This document shows positions 24,305 through 36,989 of a stretch of 64,000 nt of DNA, piece after piece; positions within the stretch are counted from its first letter, which is position 1, and each line of letters begins with the position of its first letter. Source of the stretch: Clitopilus passeckerianus (taxonomy: Eukaryota; Basidiomycota; Agaricomycetes; Agaricales; Entolomataceae); the NCBI GenBank assembly GCA_944990035.1, contig CALYLX010000025.1:62001-126000 (forward strand), read 5' to 3'. Position numbers and translations under genes: made by a program. The notes beneath the pieces were generated by a model that was not told where the DNA came from, did no database searches, and saw only the letters and a list, made by a program, of their open reading frames with translations.

Positions 24305-24674
24305 TAGAATTCGGGACACTTGGATGGAATGTAATTTTACCACAACACTCACTCATGTGGATTTGCATGGCTTCGTTGGTTTGTTCGCAAGTTGTCCGAA
24401 TATAGAATAATACACGATAAATCCCCCATTGCTGAGTGAGGTTATGCAAGGAAAATAAATTTCTTCGCAACGCCAAATCCTATAAGCCTAAAAGTACCAC
24501 CAAGAGGTTTCGGGTTTGTACCATAAAGTGAAAAACGTTTATATATATCACCGTAAAATTGTCCATGGGTATCCGAGTAAAAATAGAAACATATGAGTGT
24601 TGTCCTTTCGAATGGACCAGCTGAGCCAGATAAGCAGGGAAAGGAATCCGGTAGAGTATATCCGGGGGCCAGCT
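24305..24674. other. Convergent 3' region
   Basis: About 370 bases between the tail-to-tail PRPP synthetase and sterol glucosyltransferase genes. AT-rich with AATAAA at 24453 on the plus strand and similar A/T tracts, so it probably holds both 3' untranslated regions. No gene seen. Confidence 0.45.
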
Positions 24675-27600
24675 TCACAGTTCCATATCTTCCCCGTCCC
24701 GCATTGCTTCCTCCTCTCGCTTTATCTCATCTTCTCCCAGAGATTTATATCTCTCCAGGCGCTCCTGCTTGCTGGGCAATGCTTCCTTGAACTTCTGGAG
24801 AACTGCGTCCTTGGCCCCCGGAGATGCTGATCTGACAGCAGCCACCCCATCGTCTTTCCGAATGTTGCGAATCTTGTTCTCGTCTTGGCTGACCGATTTA
24901 CTTGCGAAGCCTGCAGCCATGCCCCGGAACGGATGAACAACCAGACCCATCGCTCCTGCGGCTGGTTTGAGGGCTGCGCCAACGACTGGTACGAGTTGTA
25001 AACATCAAGTGCACCACAAGAAGGCGAAAGAAAATCACTACTCACAGCCTCGGGCAGAACCCTTTATAGCACCGATAAAGCCCTGGAAACTGTTGAAACC
25101 AACACGAAGGATTAAATTATAACTTTTCACATACCTCTTTCTTGGCCCCATCCATAGGCTCGGTAACGAGGCCGGTAATTGCATCATAATACCCGTAGAA
25201 AAGAGACTGTGCAGCTGTGAGTTTCACTTCGCGAACGAGGGATCGGAAAGCCGCAAACACACCTTGCCACCTTCTCTAAAGCCACTCTCGACGTCAGTGA
25301 CTTTGCCAGTCGCCCTGACCTTCCCACCGATGAGCTTGGGTGCATTCTGGAAGCCTTCGTGCACGTCGGCTACGATCTTGATGATACCTAGATGTCTCTG
25401 TCAACATCCCCAGCGTTTCAAGGAAAACAGGCCGGAAGTACCTCGGGGTATAGCCATAGTGGTATCAACAATACCGGTAACAGGTGAGCTGATAATGAGA
25501 GTATCAGGGTCTGATCTCTCATCTCGTTACAGGCAACGCACCGGAAAATCTCAAAAATTCCAGCGTAGTAATGCGTTATCGTCCAGAAAATGGCAATTGC
25601 TCCACCAGAAATAGGGTCCGCGGCATGGATTCTGCTATTATATTCCTTGGACCCTTTCCGGGGCTTCAGAAATAAATCTACACGCAACCAAAGGGATAAC
25701 TTACTATGGAGGTCTAAACTCTTGAGGTCGAGCTCCTTCGCATCAACCAGCACTTGTGCAGCAAACGCGCTCAGTTTCAAACACTAAACAAAGATCATCA
25801 ATATCTAATAAATTCGAGAGATACAAGCACTCACATATTCCGTTGACCACCAAACTGCTACTCTCGACGGGTCGAGATCGCAGCGCATGTTCAAAAGCGG
25901 CAAATGGCGATAGAAACTCTCAGCTCCTTTCTCAACCCCATCCTAGGCGCAGCAAGCAATGAGTGAGTACCGAGGGAAGGGGTATAAAGATATGCAACCA
26001 ACCTCTACTCGAATCTGCTCTGACATGCGACCCGCAGCCTCCTTCGCAGGAGGACTGATCGCGAATTTAATGGCATCTCTCAGATTGTCCATCTTGAGCT
26101 CCTTGTGAGGTATCGGTTCCGGCCCAGCACCTGCTCTGTGAATCATCGCACCTACGAAAGCAGAAAGCAGGCTAAGCAAATGAATCCAGCAGATAGACAA
26201 CGCAAAACGCACCCCAGAATCCTTGGTCCCCAAAGAAGGGGACAACGACAGTGGGTCTTCCCTTCGCCAGACCTACAGCAGTGGTTCCTGCCCCGCCGTG
26301 ATGTACAACAGCTGTAACGCGTTCCTTGTCGAACAACCAGTCATGCGGGACGTTTCCCAGGATAAATATGTGGTCTGGTACGTTAACACCACCCAGGCCA
26401 CCCTAAAGATGAGGTATCAGTCATATGTTTGGAAAAAGATGCAGAGACTTACCCAGCCTGCAGACACGAGAGCACGAACGCCTGCTTCGGCTGTGGCTTC
26501 AAATATGATCTCTGGTGGTTCGTCAGCGTACCGAAATGAAACGAAGGGCATATAGACTTACTGCTCATTGCAGCAGGATCATCAACCACTACCGAGCCGA
26601 AACTGCATAGAGTCAAGTTAGCGCTATGCTTGACCACGAGAAAAGGCACAGCATACCCAATGTATACAGGAGCAGGTCCTGCAGCAAGGAATGCAGTAAG
26701 GTCTTCGGGCGGTGTATAGCTCGAGCCAAGATCGAGGAAGTAGAAACCGACCACGTCTGAGAAGTTTGATGAGTGATGAGGAGGAGATGAACCGGGAGGA
26801 ACATACCAATGTGGTTCTTCCAGTCATCCGGTTTGGGTATGAGTGCAGGGCTCATGCAGTACGTCCAGGGTACCTTCGCCCTGTCGATAAAACCCGGCCC
26901 AGAGCGGGGGCTAAGCTCTCGGAGGCCGAGTGTCTTCACCCGGAATTTGTTGACGATGTCACCCATTCTAAGTAAACATTTAAATGAGTACGGAAGAGAA
27001 GAGAGAGCCCAAATCAAGTCACCCCTGCCATGTTAGTAAGTCGGTTAGTGGGTATGTCAGATAGTTGGTGAGCTTCTTGTCAGCGTTTGAACTTTTCACA
27101 TTTACGAGAGGGTGGGGGAAATCCGTGGTTGGGCTCCTGGAAGTGGATTGATCAACAAACATATAGAGTTTGTAATTTATTACAGACCATGGCATGGCTA
27201 GAAGATGGAGGGTGAGCAAGGTGATTGTAGACTCATATAGTCACTAAAACTCACTGAAGCTCAGCAAGAGAGGAACCCCAAGAGCTTGCGCACAGTGTAT
27301 ATGCGCAAATGCAGGCGGGTTTGAAATGATGGCATCTGCAGCAAAAGGGATCCCTGACAAAGGACAAGGCGAATGGCAAGCCTTCCAGCACCCAGTTATC
27401 ATCTAGCAGAATTTGCAGTTGAGCGTGCGATTGACATTTTCACGCTCGTGGAGCTTACCTCTCCGAGCATTTCTCGCTTTTTTCCAATGTCTCCATTCGT
27501 GAGCGATTCGATCCCAGGAATGAGGCCGGGGTCTTCAAACAAGGGTTAGCAATTGAAGCCTCGGTGCTAGGGCTGGGACAACTCACTCTTGACCATATAA

Positions 27601-28118
27601 CTCATAAGGTCATGAGGATTACCTCCAATGTCAAAGAATTCCAGGCCAGAATCCTGGACAAAATCTTGAAAGGTTTGATGCGTTGCTATCCGGACTCGAT
27701 GGCCATCTTGCAGGAGTCTCCGTGCAAGGGCAACATACGGCTGAACATCACCTGTTCTTTCGTGAAACTAGGTTTTTGGCACCCTCAAAAAAGTCACTTA
27801 CCACGACTTCCAACAATCATGATAACGATATTGAGATTTGGGCAGCGGTCCCAGCTCCTCTCATCTACACCGAACTCACGTACATCCCTCGCTTGGGCTC
27901 CTTTCAATTCTGGTACAGTTTGGCCGAGATCAAGATAGACTGAGATTCGTCCGTCATCTGTTACTTGAGCTGCAGATGTCAGCCCTTTCCCAGCTGCCTT
28001 CCACGATGAAAAATCTGCTCATATATTGGTCAACAAACGACAAACGCGTAGGTAGGTGGAATGTCTGCGTACTCTTGCGTTCCTTGTCAGAATCCTTGCT
28101 GCTTCTCCTGTCATTCAT
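24675..28118 (-). CDS. Sterol 3-beta-glucosyltransferase
   Basis: Transfers glucose from UDP-glucose to the 3-hydroxyl of sterols at membranes (GT1, UGT80/Atg26 catalytic family). Twenty-one exons join in phase to about 794 residues, including a 10-base exon at 27188-27197. N-terminal acceptor part: [74 protein letters not shown]-terminal UDP-binding signature: [32 protein letters not shown], then [15 protein letters not shown] further 300 residues follow ([48 protein letters not shown]), an extension usual in fungal homologues. No GRAM or PH region precedes the catalytic part, unlike yeast Atg26. The ATG at 28118 was chosen because its short exon splices in phase (donor GTACGC) to the conserved sequence. 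Confidence 0.92.
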
Positions 28119-28507
28119 GTCTTCTGTGGGTTATTTCAAGATTTAAAGCTGCTTGCGATCCGTGGAGTGAAAGCAGGTCCTGAAATACGCAGTTGTCCAT
28201 CTGCACGGCTTTTCGATATTGGAGTGGACGCATTGGGCGAAATGACATGTGTACAGCCACATGGTCAGTGTCGGAACGGAATTCGGATGCGTGCAGTGCC
28301 TCCTGTTTACCAAGGGAAAAAATTCTGGCACGTTCGTTGTGAGGTGTTCTGTTTGGAGATTGCAGGACTGGCTATTCTGAAGAGTACAAAATACAAATGA
28401 ACGATTATTACAGCGGTAGGTCTTGTGGTATACATTTGACGGCTGGGACCAATACTGGGGAGAAAATAAATACCAAAGGATAGTTTAAAAGAGAGTTTGG
28501 GATATCA
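28119..28507. other. Intergenic, no gene seen
   Basis: About 390 bases between two minus-strand genes. Probably promoter of the sterol glucosyltransferase gene and 3' region of the membrane-protein gene (AAATAAAT at 28465). No motif identified. Confidence 0.4.
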
Positions 28508-29991
28508 CTAATGAGGGGATGGCGATCTAACGAACCGATTGGGGTCCCATCTCATAACTGGGGAGTCCGAGCGTTCAACTTCTGGGTGGTATATGCTGCT
28601 GCCATCATCTGTGCGAGACTGGAAACTAGCCCTCCTGTAGGCAGCAGCATCTGCCGCTTTCCACTGAGCTGGAGGTTTTTCGGTCGCATACCCATGCTCA
28701 TCAATGTTGTCTAAGAGTGCCTTGTAAGACGGATGACTGCCAGTAAATTGACTGTCGTTGAACGCAGCACCAGCACCAACAACATCTTGTGTAGCGGCTG
28801 CCATACGGGTTTTTTCTTCAGCCCGTCCCATTACGAAGTTCATTTCGTCGTTCCAAGCTATCAAAGCAGAATATCAGCATGAGGTCGCAGAAGAGGGGAA
28901 CGTAAAGACTGACCTCGTTGCATTGTCTTCCGTCGAGGGTCGTAAGCTACGGGCGAAGGCAAGTCCCCGTCGGGGTGGGCTGCGATCTTCCTCTTCTTGA
29001 TGAGGCATAGGATCAGGTTCACGAGGATGACCAGCCCAACCAGCCCGCCAATGACACCTCCGACAATTGCTCCTATAGGCTTAGATTTTCCGCCGTGTGA
29101 AGCTTCCGGACTTGAGGTTGCAGCAGCAGGGGTTGCTGATGAGGTTTCCCCCGACACGGTAGGTGAAAATATCGACGTCGCTTCATTCTGTAGGTCGATG
29201 CTGCTTGAATGTGCCTGTGATTTAGTTGAGGATGATAGTGAAGTGCTTGATTCCGTGTCATTTGAAGAGCTTGAGGTGGTCGCGGGTGCATCCGATTGAG
29301 TCTTTGAAGGCTGTGGCTCTTCGGTCGATGATGTGTTTTGCTCTCCACCAGGAGGCTGATGGGTTGGCGTTGGCTGAGATACAGAACCAGATATTACAGG
29401 CCTAAACCGTGCTCAGAAGCTGCGCGACAGGTATCATACGCTTTACTCACCGCTTGTTTTCGATTGTGACAACGAAGTTCACGACAGAGGGTAGGGCTAC
29501 TTCAGGGTTTGACCTTATGGCGATTGACTTCAGCAAGTAAGCTATTATCGCACGAAGCAGTACTTACGAGCATTTGGCGTGGAGCTCGCATTGAAGACTG
29601 TGTTGGCGTATCAACTGTTGAGCAAACTGCGAACTTGGAGGAAAGGATTGGCTGAATCCTTCGTCGTTTATGTCATGGGCTAGTAGGTTGTTCCAACCGC
29701 CGTTTTCACAGTTATACGCAAGCAATACGGTCGAGCAAGTTGCTGCCTCTCCTTGAGGGGTCCACGCGAAATAAACCTGGTAATCAGAGGCGATAGTGGG
29801 CACTTTCAGGACAAATGCCCAGCTGCCTGATGCTCCAAGGACGAGGGATGCAGCCGTCGCGAGACTATCCGAGAGTAATCAGCCACAGATATTGTCTCCA
29901 ACGACATTATTCTCACCAAAGACGCATGTTCGATATCAGTGGGTCTCTAATAACACTCGAAGTGAGCAAGAAAAACAGAAACAGCGCCCAT
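28508..29991 (-). CDS. Secreted/type I single-pass membrane protein
   Basis: Exons 29957-29991, 29568-29864, 29451-29513, 28914-29401, 28508-28857 join in phase to about 410 residues. Signal peptide about residues 1-28 (MGAVSVFLAHF...LGASGSWA); an ectodomain of about 110 residues with several Cys (YQVYFAWTPQGEAATC, LLAYNCENGGWNNLL, LQCELHAKCS); a Ser/Thr/Pro-rich stalk; one strong transmembrane helix (IGAIVGGVIGGLVGLVILVN) followed by CLIKKRK; and a 140-residue cytoplasmic tail. The architecture is that of fungal surface sensors or cell-wall anchored proteins, a common but functionally undefined agaricomycete type. No enzyme motif is visible. Confidence 0.8.
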
Positions 29992-30452
29992 GAAAGGGCT
30001 CTTCAAGGCCGCCCAGGACAGGGAAAGTGGGAAAATGGGAACTGAGCCAGAACGCATGCTTATAATCATATCTGCCTACACTTCCCGCGGCTGTAGACGA
30101 ACTGTATTCGAATGTAGGGACATCACGTTTCAATAGAATCAGAGTTCGATGGGGGTTGCGACGAAGTGTACAAGGTTCATCTGATGGCGTTGAAGTGGTG
30201 CATCGCCGCTCGGGCCATTGGCCGTGGGCAATATGTCCCCTTCGGCTGAGCCGGAGCCGTCTTTGAAAGTCGTCCACAGGTCCCCAGTGTCAGTGTTACT
30301 GCCAATGGGAATATACGGTTTCAACGACCCCAGCCACCTCTGGCTCACTTTGAAATGTTCCAGAGCGAGAAAATGCCGGCTATACTCGCGGGCAGATTTG
30401 GAATAGCAAACTCCTCGCCCAAATTCTTCCCCCCGACTCTCTGCTTGGTTCA
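29992..30452. promoter_or_regulatory. Divergent promoter region
   Basis: 460 bases between the membrane-protein gene (minus) and the PL14 lyase gene (plus). It should carry both promoters. A short upstream exon of the lyase gene encoding its signal peptide could also lie here. No clear motif identified. Confidence 0.4.
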
Positions 30453-32098
30453 ATGTCATCCCTGTCAACAGTTACCGTGAACGCCGTTTCTCTCACAAGC
30501 TCAACTACACCTATTCTTCCAGTTGTAACATGGGTGACGGAAACTGTTATCGAAGAAGCTTTTGCCTCTGCTACATCAATAGCACTGACTTTAAACCCCT
30601 CATCAACACAGCATGTCAGCCTTGTACCCTCCTGGGTGTCATCTAACCCAATATCTGCGCAGCTATCTGGTCTGACGGATCCAACACCGACAATTCGTTC
30701 ATCATCCAAATCCAAATCACCCCTGTCTAGCCAACGGCCTGCCCAGCCTCTGGCATTGCAGAGCACGACCACCGTTACGGTGGTAGAAACGCAAACTGTG
30801 GTTGTTCCTACCCCATTACAGCCAGCTGCAGCCACGAAGCAGCCCTCTCCTGCCAGCGCTCAGTGGTCTGCTGCTGCTCATATCACAGACCTTACCGATT
30901 TTAACATATTAGCCTTCCCGGGTGGACCGAAGAATCTGGACATCGTCCATGGCATTCCAGCCACGGCTAGTGCTACACCCGACAAGTGGAACCTCGCAAC
31001 CTCAGGATCTGAAGAATCAGATCAGCTCACCGCCTGGGACAACTCGAGCTCCGTGCTCCAACTCTTCTATCCGGAGGATTCTATCAATCCTGGTAATAAA
31101 CCATTCGGAGGGGCGCAGTTCTACGCGACGCCTCTCGACATCTCAGAGGCAAGGAATGTGACTTTGGAATACAGCGTTTTCTTTCCTGTGGACTTTGACT
31201 GGGTGAGAGGCGGGAAGTTACCCGGGCTCTACGGTGGTCATACGGGATGTTCGGGAGGAGACGAAGCTTTGGATTGTTTCAGCACCAGATTAATGTGGAG
31301 AAGGAAAGGCGAGGGGGAGCTATATCTGTATGCTCCGAAGGACGAACAGACAGAAGGGCTCTGCTCGCACGACCAATCTGTCTGCGACGCAACATACGGC
31401 CTGTCCATAGGTCGTGGATCTTTCACCTGGGCTCAAGGCGCGTGGACTACTGTTCGTCAGACGGTGACTTTGAACACTCCAGGCCAGCAAGACGGAGCAT
31501 TCACACTCGATGTTAACGGTAAACGCGTCATTGCAAGGGATGATGTGTATTACCGAGGAGAGGCGCTTGCGGCGGAGGATAGATGGAAGGGACGAGAGCG
31601 AAGGAAGAAGATAAAACAGAGGCCACAAGGGTTAGGAGATCTCATCGGAGCGCTGTTGGGTGGACTCCTTGCGACAACGGAGGTAGAAGGGTCACGGAAG
31701 CCGGTATCTGAGGGGTCGACCAATAGAAGTCTCCCAGTAATCGAGCTAGGCTCAGACGCTGGCGCCCAGGGAAAGCTCATGGTCGAACTGCTGCCACTCA
31801 GGGATGAAAAGGTCTCACAAGTTTCAACTGCTGGAAAGGAGGAAGTTGAACCAACGCCGACTGCTACATTCCCGTCTGCAGCCCCCATCAAGGCTCAGCT
31901 AGAAGAGTGGGACGAGAAACCGGTGGGATTTGTAGGGTTGTTCTTCAGGTATGTTTGTTTCTCAATCTGGAGAAAGGTCGCAAGACTAAATTATCCATTT
32001 CACTCAGCACATTCTTCGGTGGACATGAACCCCAATTCGCAACCCCACGGGATCAATACGTCTGGTTCAAAGACTTCGCAATGTCCTACAACGAGTAA
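30453..32098 (+). CDS. Polysaccharide lyase family 14-like protein
   Basis: Exons 30453-31948 and 32008-32098 (intron 31949-32007). Residues 1-155 are Ser/Thr/Pro-rich linker. The lyase domain begins near residue 160: EYSVFFPVDFDWVRGGKLPG, YGGHTGCSGG, CFSTRLMWRRKGEGELYLYA, YGLSIGRGSFTWAQGAW, DGAFTLDVNGK, and after a break FFSTFFGGHE and DQYVWFKDF. These match the jelly-roll PL14 family (alginate/glucuronan lyases) widespread in agaricomycetes; substrate unknown. About 125 residues of basic and low-complexity sequence (RKKIKQRPQGLG...) are inserted between strand YYRGEAL and GLFFSTFFGGH, where most relatives have a short loop. No signal peptide at this start, so an upstream exon may be missing. 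Confidence 0.78.
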
Positions 32099-32222
32099 AG
32101 CAGAAAGTGTCTGTGGTGCCTGGAGCGGATTTTGCATTACCAATATGTATTCTAAAGTACATTGCACATCTATACCGGGTAACATGCATGTTGCAATCTC
32201 GTGTACGTGAGGAGTCAATGTA

Positions 32223-34068
32223 TCATGTAACGTTCTGGAATATAGAAAAACAGACAACCAGCAGTCCTTGGCCGACAAGGTCCATCAATGCAGAATGTAT
32301 AGGTAAGGCGTACATGTCTGGGTCGAGGCCTCTCGACCAGAGGAAGTTGGTGAATATCCTGGCGACTTGGAGTGAAATAAAGACCTGTGGACAGTACTTG
32401 ATCAGACGCAGAAAGTTTGAACAAGGCAGAATTACTGACCGCAACGAAGAAGAATACGACAGACATCAAAACGAACAGCAAGGGCAACTTCAACCACCCC
32501 AAGGCTCGCAGAATCGCCAGGAATATGATTTCCACAGGCAACGTAATAAGCAGGAGCGTCACCATGACCAACTTCTCACTTGGCTCCGGTGGTCCTTTAT
32601 CCCGATGCGGCGAGTGCGCATGCGGCAGAATGGCCATTGCCTCAGCATGCAGTGCAGTCGATAACCTCGACACGAAGATACTGCCAACACTTCCAGGAAG
32701 CCCGCTGATCACGACGGCGAGTAATGCAAAGCCCTCGTATCGTGAGACGAATCGGTCTAGCACGATACCCGTCCCGCTGGAGATAGCCATGGCAATGAAA
32801 AGAGGCGACCAGCCTTGGGTTAGAAGAGGCCGCACGAGAGGGTTTCGGACCGTGTAGATGAAGCAGAAGAAGGCGACACCGATGATGGCGCAGACGACAA
32901 TCAGAGGTATTGGGGTATGGGCGACTATTATGAGAGCTGAGGAGACGATGCCGAGGAAGGTTAGGGTGACAAGGTCCCCGAGAAAGGAAGCAATTGGAGG
33001 GGCAATGTTATCTGTGGAGAAAATCAATAATGATGCAAGTTATTTGAACCGGGTACGAACCTGGATCACGTCCATATTTTCGGCATAGGACAATCAAGGT
33101 ACACATGAAGGATCCAAGGACGATACTTGACAGAGCGGCAGAGGTCATGGCGGTTGAAGATACAATAACAAGCCTAGGAAAGAGGTTAGAATGACACCTG
33201 GGATCGAGGGCCTAAATGAGACTTACTTCCAGAAGGTGAATTTACCATAAGCCTCTTTCGGAGGCTTAGGTATTGGCCGGCTGACGCTTCTCGCAGAGAG
33301 GACAGTTTCAAAAATGGCTCTTGCAGTTTCATTTGCAGGGTTGGAAATGTCGGTCTGGAGGCCCGGAGCAACTCTTGGCAGCAGCATCCCAATGGTCAGA
33401 GCAATAATTGCGGCGATAAAGGATACCACTGCCGCTTGTACTTGGAGGAGTGCCAAGTTGCCAATGATCAGCTTGCGCCGAGTGTTCTTGTCGTCCAGTT
33501 CACCGACGTTTGCGGCGGTACCGAGACGTGCAGACAAGTTCATTTCAAGGTTTCCCTTGAGATTCATGACCACCGGGATGATCATGATTATTTGGTGGAC
33601 TTCTTTCATGGCTCGCCAGCGCTGCAGAGGGCTTCTTCAGTAGGAAGAATCGAGAGTAGTCAAGATGAAACTCACAGAAACTTTGTCCAGCATTTCACCC
33701 GTAAATAGTAGTCCAATAGTCGTGAAAAGTAATGTCGGTGCGCTCTGAAGTCATATGTGTATACAGGTCATCGGAAATGTCGGACGACCTACCTCTATAA
33801 CAATATACTTGATCTGTGGCCATGTTTTCTGTGGCGGACTATAGTGTTGTATGAGTTCGTCCTCGTCCTCGTCCTCGTCGTCCTGGTGGTTCTCCAAACC
33901 AAGTAGAGCGCGTCTACCGTCGTCGTCATCGTCCCAGTCCGGTTCCGGCTCTGTGTGTGGATTTGCGTTATTTTGGCCGTCAAAGCTGTGACGCTTATTG
34001 ACGTCCTTGAGCCTGATCATTTCAATGTCATCCTCATCCGAGCTATGGCCTGCCGTTTGCGAGTTCAT
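32223..34068 (-). CDS. SLC41/MgtE-type magnesium transporter
   Basis: Exons 33793-34068, 33676-33744, 33227-33621, 33061-33173, 32440-33011, 32223-32384 join in phase to about 528 residues. Integral membrane protein with two MgtE-like halves. First half: MIIPVVMNLKGNLEMNLSAR, GTAANVG, NLALLQVQAAVVSFIAAII. Second half: DNIAPPIASFLGDLVTLTFL, ISGLPGSVGSIFVSRLSTAL, and the end GLDPDMYALPIHSALMDLVG. Those paired SLC41 signatures fit eukaryotic Mg2+ transporters. The N-terminal 90 residues are cytosolic and very acidic (a GAC/GAG repeat at 33855-33880 codes DEDEDEDE). The ATG at 34068 is used because an in-frame upstream GTG is not a start. The two divergent signatures and C-terminal splice (32385-32439) make the call secure. 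Confidence 0.9.
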
Positions 34069-34399
34069 GGCGGTATTGTCGTAGACAGCGAGAGCATCAC
34101 CAAGCACAGCTGAGCCTTTGGCAGCCAGCCAAGCACCAACCAGAAGAATGGTATTGGGATAAAAATAATTATTATTTTAGGTTTCTAGTAACCGTGAGAA
34201 ATATCCTGTAATTATCGGCTAAGCTGGTTCGCACCTTGTTCCCGACCTCGAAATCCGACCGTGGTCGATCGAATTCAAAGGCAAGAACTTGGCCAGGAAA
34301 CTGCTAATTCTTAGCAGTGAGCATCAGCGCTCAGTACGGCCTTGAAACTGGCCAAAGGGACCGTGGGGAAGTGAGGTTTTGGCTGACCCTGGTTCGACC
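34069..34399. promoter_or_regulatory. Divergent promoter region
   Basis: 330 bases between the magnesium transporter (minus) and ADA3 (plus) genes. It contains an A/T tract (AAAAATAATTATTATTTTAG near 34160). No specific site recognised. Confidence 0.35.
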
Positions 34400-36753
34400 A
34401 TGGCATCCAAATTAACACCCTACTATTCACCGAAAGCAATCCAATCGTCGCTCCTGAAGAAGCCACCAGCATCCGTGCCACCGACAGATGAGCTTCAAGC
34501 ACTGCAAAATGAGCTCAAGGGACTCCGAGAATTGACCCTTGCCCGGTCCAAGAAAGCCGGAGAAGACCTCAAGACTTTGGAAGAGTCAATGCGACGGATG
34601 AAGGAAAAGGAGAAGGGGAAGGCAAGAGCTATTGACAAAGTCAAGCGCGAACGTGACTGTACGTGCATTGACCAAGAACGCGTCCTTCATAAGCTGATCA
34701 CAAGTTTGAACGTGTTTCTATATCTGTTCCCATAAACCCTGGATTTATCACCGTTCCCGGCTTGGATTTTATGCTACATTTCCTGCTCTGGAATATTCTT
34801 GCCATCGGCGACAAAACAATGAACTACTGCCCTTCGGTTGTCCTGCTTGCTCGGCCACCTATTTGCGCCGAAACCATGTCGTCCTTCACTTGCCACGGTG
34901 TCTGTTCACCCTTACTGGGTTCCGTGATGATACACAGTCACTCCTGGGCTAGATGCTGACGACACAAGGTCAACACACTCTCTGCACCTTACTGCAAAGC
35001 CTCGTCTGTCGTCCCATCCTGCTACGTCATTGCCTGGTTCGGCCAGGTCTTCAGTGGACCCTCGTAGACCGTGAGTTTCAGAACATCATCCATTTAATGC
35101 GACCATAACTCATGAGAATTTGTAGGTCAATTGATGAGCTGAGGAAAAAGAAAAAAAAACGGAAATTCGAAGATGACAGTGATATGGAGTCTGGTCAGTC
35201 TGTAACTCCCCAAATCTATTTGTGTTACTCATATGGCCTCAGAACCACCAAGGTCACGCAAGTCGCCACCCATTATGCACCCTCCATCGCACCACCCAGG
35301 ATCCAAAGCACCCAAGCCTGTCGTTGTACCACCTCCGTCAAAGGTCAGTTCTCGCTCCGGAGAGATCCAGGTCCACAAGCTCAATCCCCTTCCGTCGCAG
35401 CCACAACTAGGGCCAGATTTCTCAATGCCACCACCCCATGCACCACTTCTCACATCTCGACCAACTATCCAACCTACCCCTATTCCCGGACCCAGCAAAG
35501 CCATAGAAGTCATGGACGACTTCAGCAAACTCAAACAACCACCCCAAACAGCTGTAACAACATTCTACACCAGTATCGAACCCTGGATACGACCTATTCG
35601 TGAAGAGGACGTAGGTTTCCTGGAGCACACCGGAGACGAAGTCGAACCTTTCATCATGCCCAAACTCGGTCGGCATTATCTCGAAGTTTGGGAAGACCAG
35701 GATGCAGGACTTATTCCTCCGCCTATCGGGACTCCAACCGCGTATGACCCATTGCAAGCGTCGTATTATGCGCCTCCTGCGCCGAAGTGGGACCCATCGC
35801 AGTTGGCGGAGCAGGATTTGGTGGGTGAGGCTAAGGGACATGGGCCGTTGACGGAGAGGGTGATTAGTGCGTTGTTGCCCTTGCCTGATCCGAGTGGATG
35901 GAAAGGGGTGAAGGCGGCTGAGGATGCGATGGAGGGACGGCCTGGTGGAAGTGGGGCTGCAGCTGCGAGGAAGGAGAAGTTGAATGTGTCGGAGCTAGAA
36001 GGGAGGATACGGGATACGATGCGGTTTCACGGTTTGTTGGATGCTCCGGTAAGGATTTGCTCATCTGTTTTAATATTCCTCCTTTACTGAATGTCCTCCT
36101 AGCCTGACTATACAGAGAGAGTTGACGACCCCATCGCCACTGCCTTGCGTAAAGCTCAACAAGAGCTACGGGCGGTCATGGCCACCAACAAAGCACGCAA
36201 AGCCCGATTGGTTTCAATCGCCAAAGACCGGTTGGCTTACCAGGAATACCTCGAAGGCAGAGACGCTCTCGACCGAGCCATCAGCTCCCTCTACTCCAAG
36301 CTCCAAAAGAAAGACAACCCCAAACTCGCCAAGAAGAAAAAGAAACTTTCTGACGTGTCAAGTATCGATATGAACGGTACACCAGCCCTACCCGGTCCAG
36401 CTCCCGCCGCCATGGGTCTAAACCCGGATGATGAACTCAAGTTGCATGTCAACGAGCAGCTGAAGAACCTGGTTGAGACGAGGAGAAAGTGGGTGGATGA
36501 GTTCGGTGGGGTGCTGGAGGCGGAACAGAGGAAGCATCCGGGGAGGTATTTTGGGTTTCCGCAGGAGAGTGTTTTTGCTGGGATAGACGATGAGGTTGCT
36601 GCGGTGTTGCAGTCACTTCCGGCTGCGTCTAATTCGAGCCCAGGAACCGGGGTGTCGGTGGCTGGCCTTGCCAACGGCATTATTGCCAATGGGGTGGGCA
36701 ATGGAAAGGGGAAGACGAGGGATGAGGCAGGTGATGAGATGGATGTTGGATGA
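34400..36753 (+). CDS. NGG1: SAGA/ADA complex subunit Ada3 (Ngg1)
   Basis: Adaptor in the histone acetyltransferase module, linking Gcn5 and Ada2 to activators in the nucleus. Clear exons: 34400-34658, 35126-35203 preceded by one ending in a GTGAGT donor at about 35070, 35243-36048, 36103-36753. The exon between 34705 and 34945 is not resolved. N-terminus is a coiled coil (LQALQNELKGLRELTLARSK). Then VDPRR and SIDELRKKKKKRKFEDDSD, a basic linker, and a Pro-rich region. The Ada3 domain starts near IEPWIRPIREEDVGFL and runs through LNVSELEGRIRDTMRFHGLL, PDYTERVDDPIATALRKAQQ, ATNKARKARLVSIAKDR, all family hallmarks. About 30 bases in front of 35126 come from a normal intron. Confidence 0.85.
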
Positions 36754-36989
36754 TATAGATGGCAGCAGGACTTTTGAGGACGGTGGGGATTACTCATGCT
36801 ATACTCTGTACACCTCACTCTTCACGGATTCATTAATCTTATTCTTTCATAACTCGCATTTCTGTTGCTGTGTTTTACCTTGTACTGTGCTCATTACGCT
36901 GAATACACTAATTTGTGGATTTGTTGGGGAAAATGGTAGAAAGCGATCGAAACCAATGAATTGTAACGATTAACTAGCAATGCATTAAA

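Noticed and set aside
33841..33880. GTC/CTC trinucleotide run
   Set aside because: It is the codon repeat for the acidic N-terminus of the magnesium transporter, not a separate repeat element.
36291..36818. Long minus-strand open frame opposite ADA3
   Set aside because: Shadow of the coding strand; the plus frame has the conserved Ada3 C-terminus.
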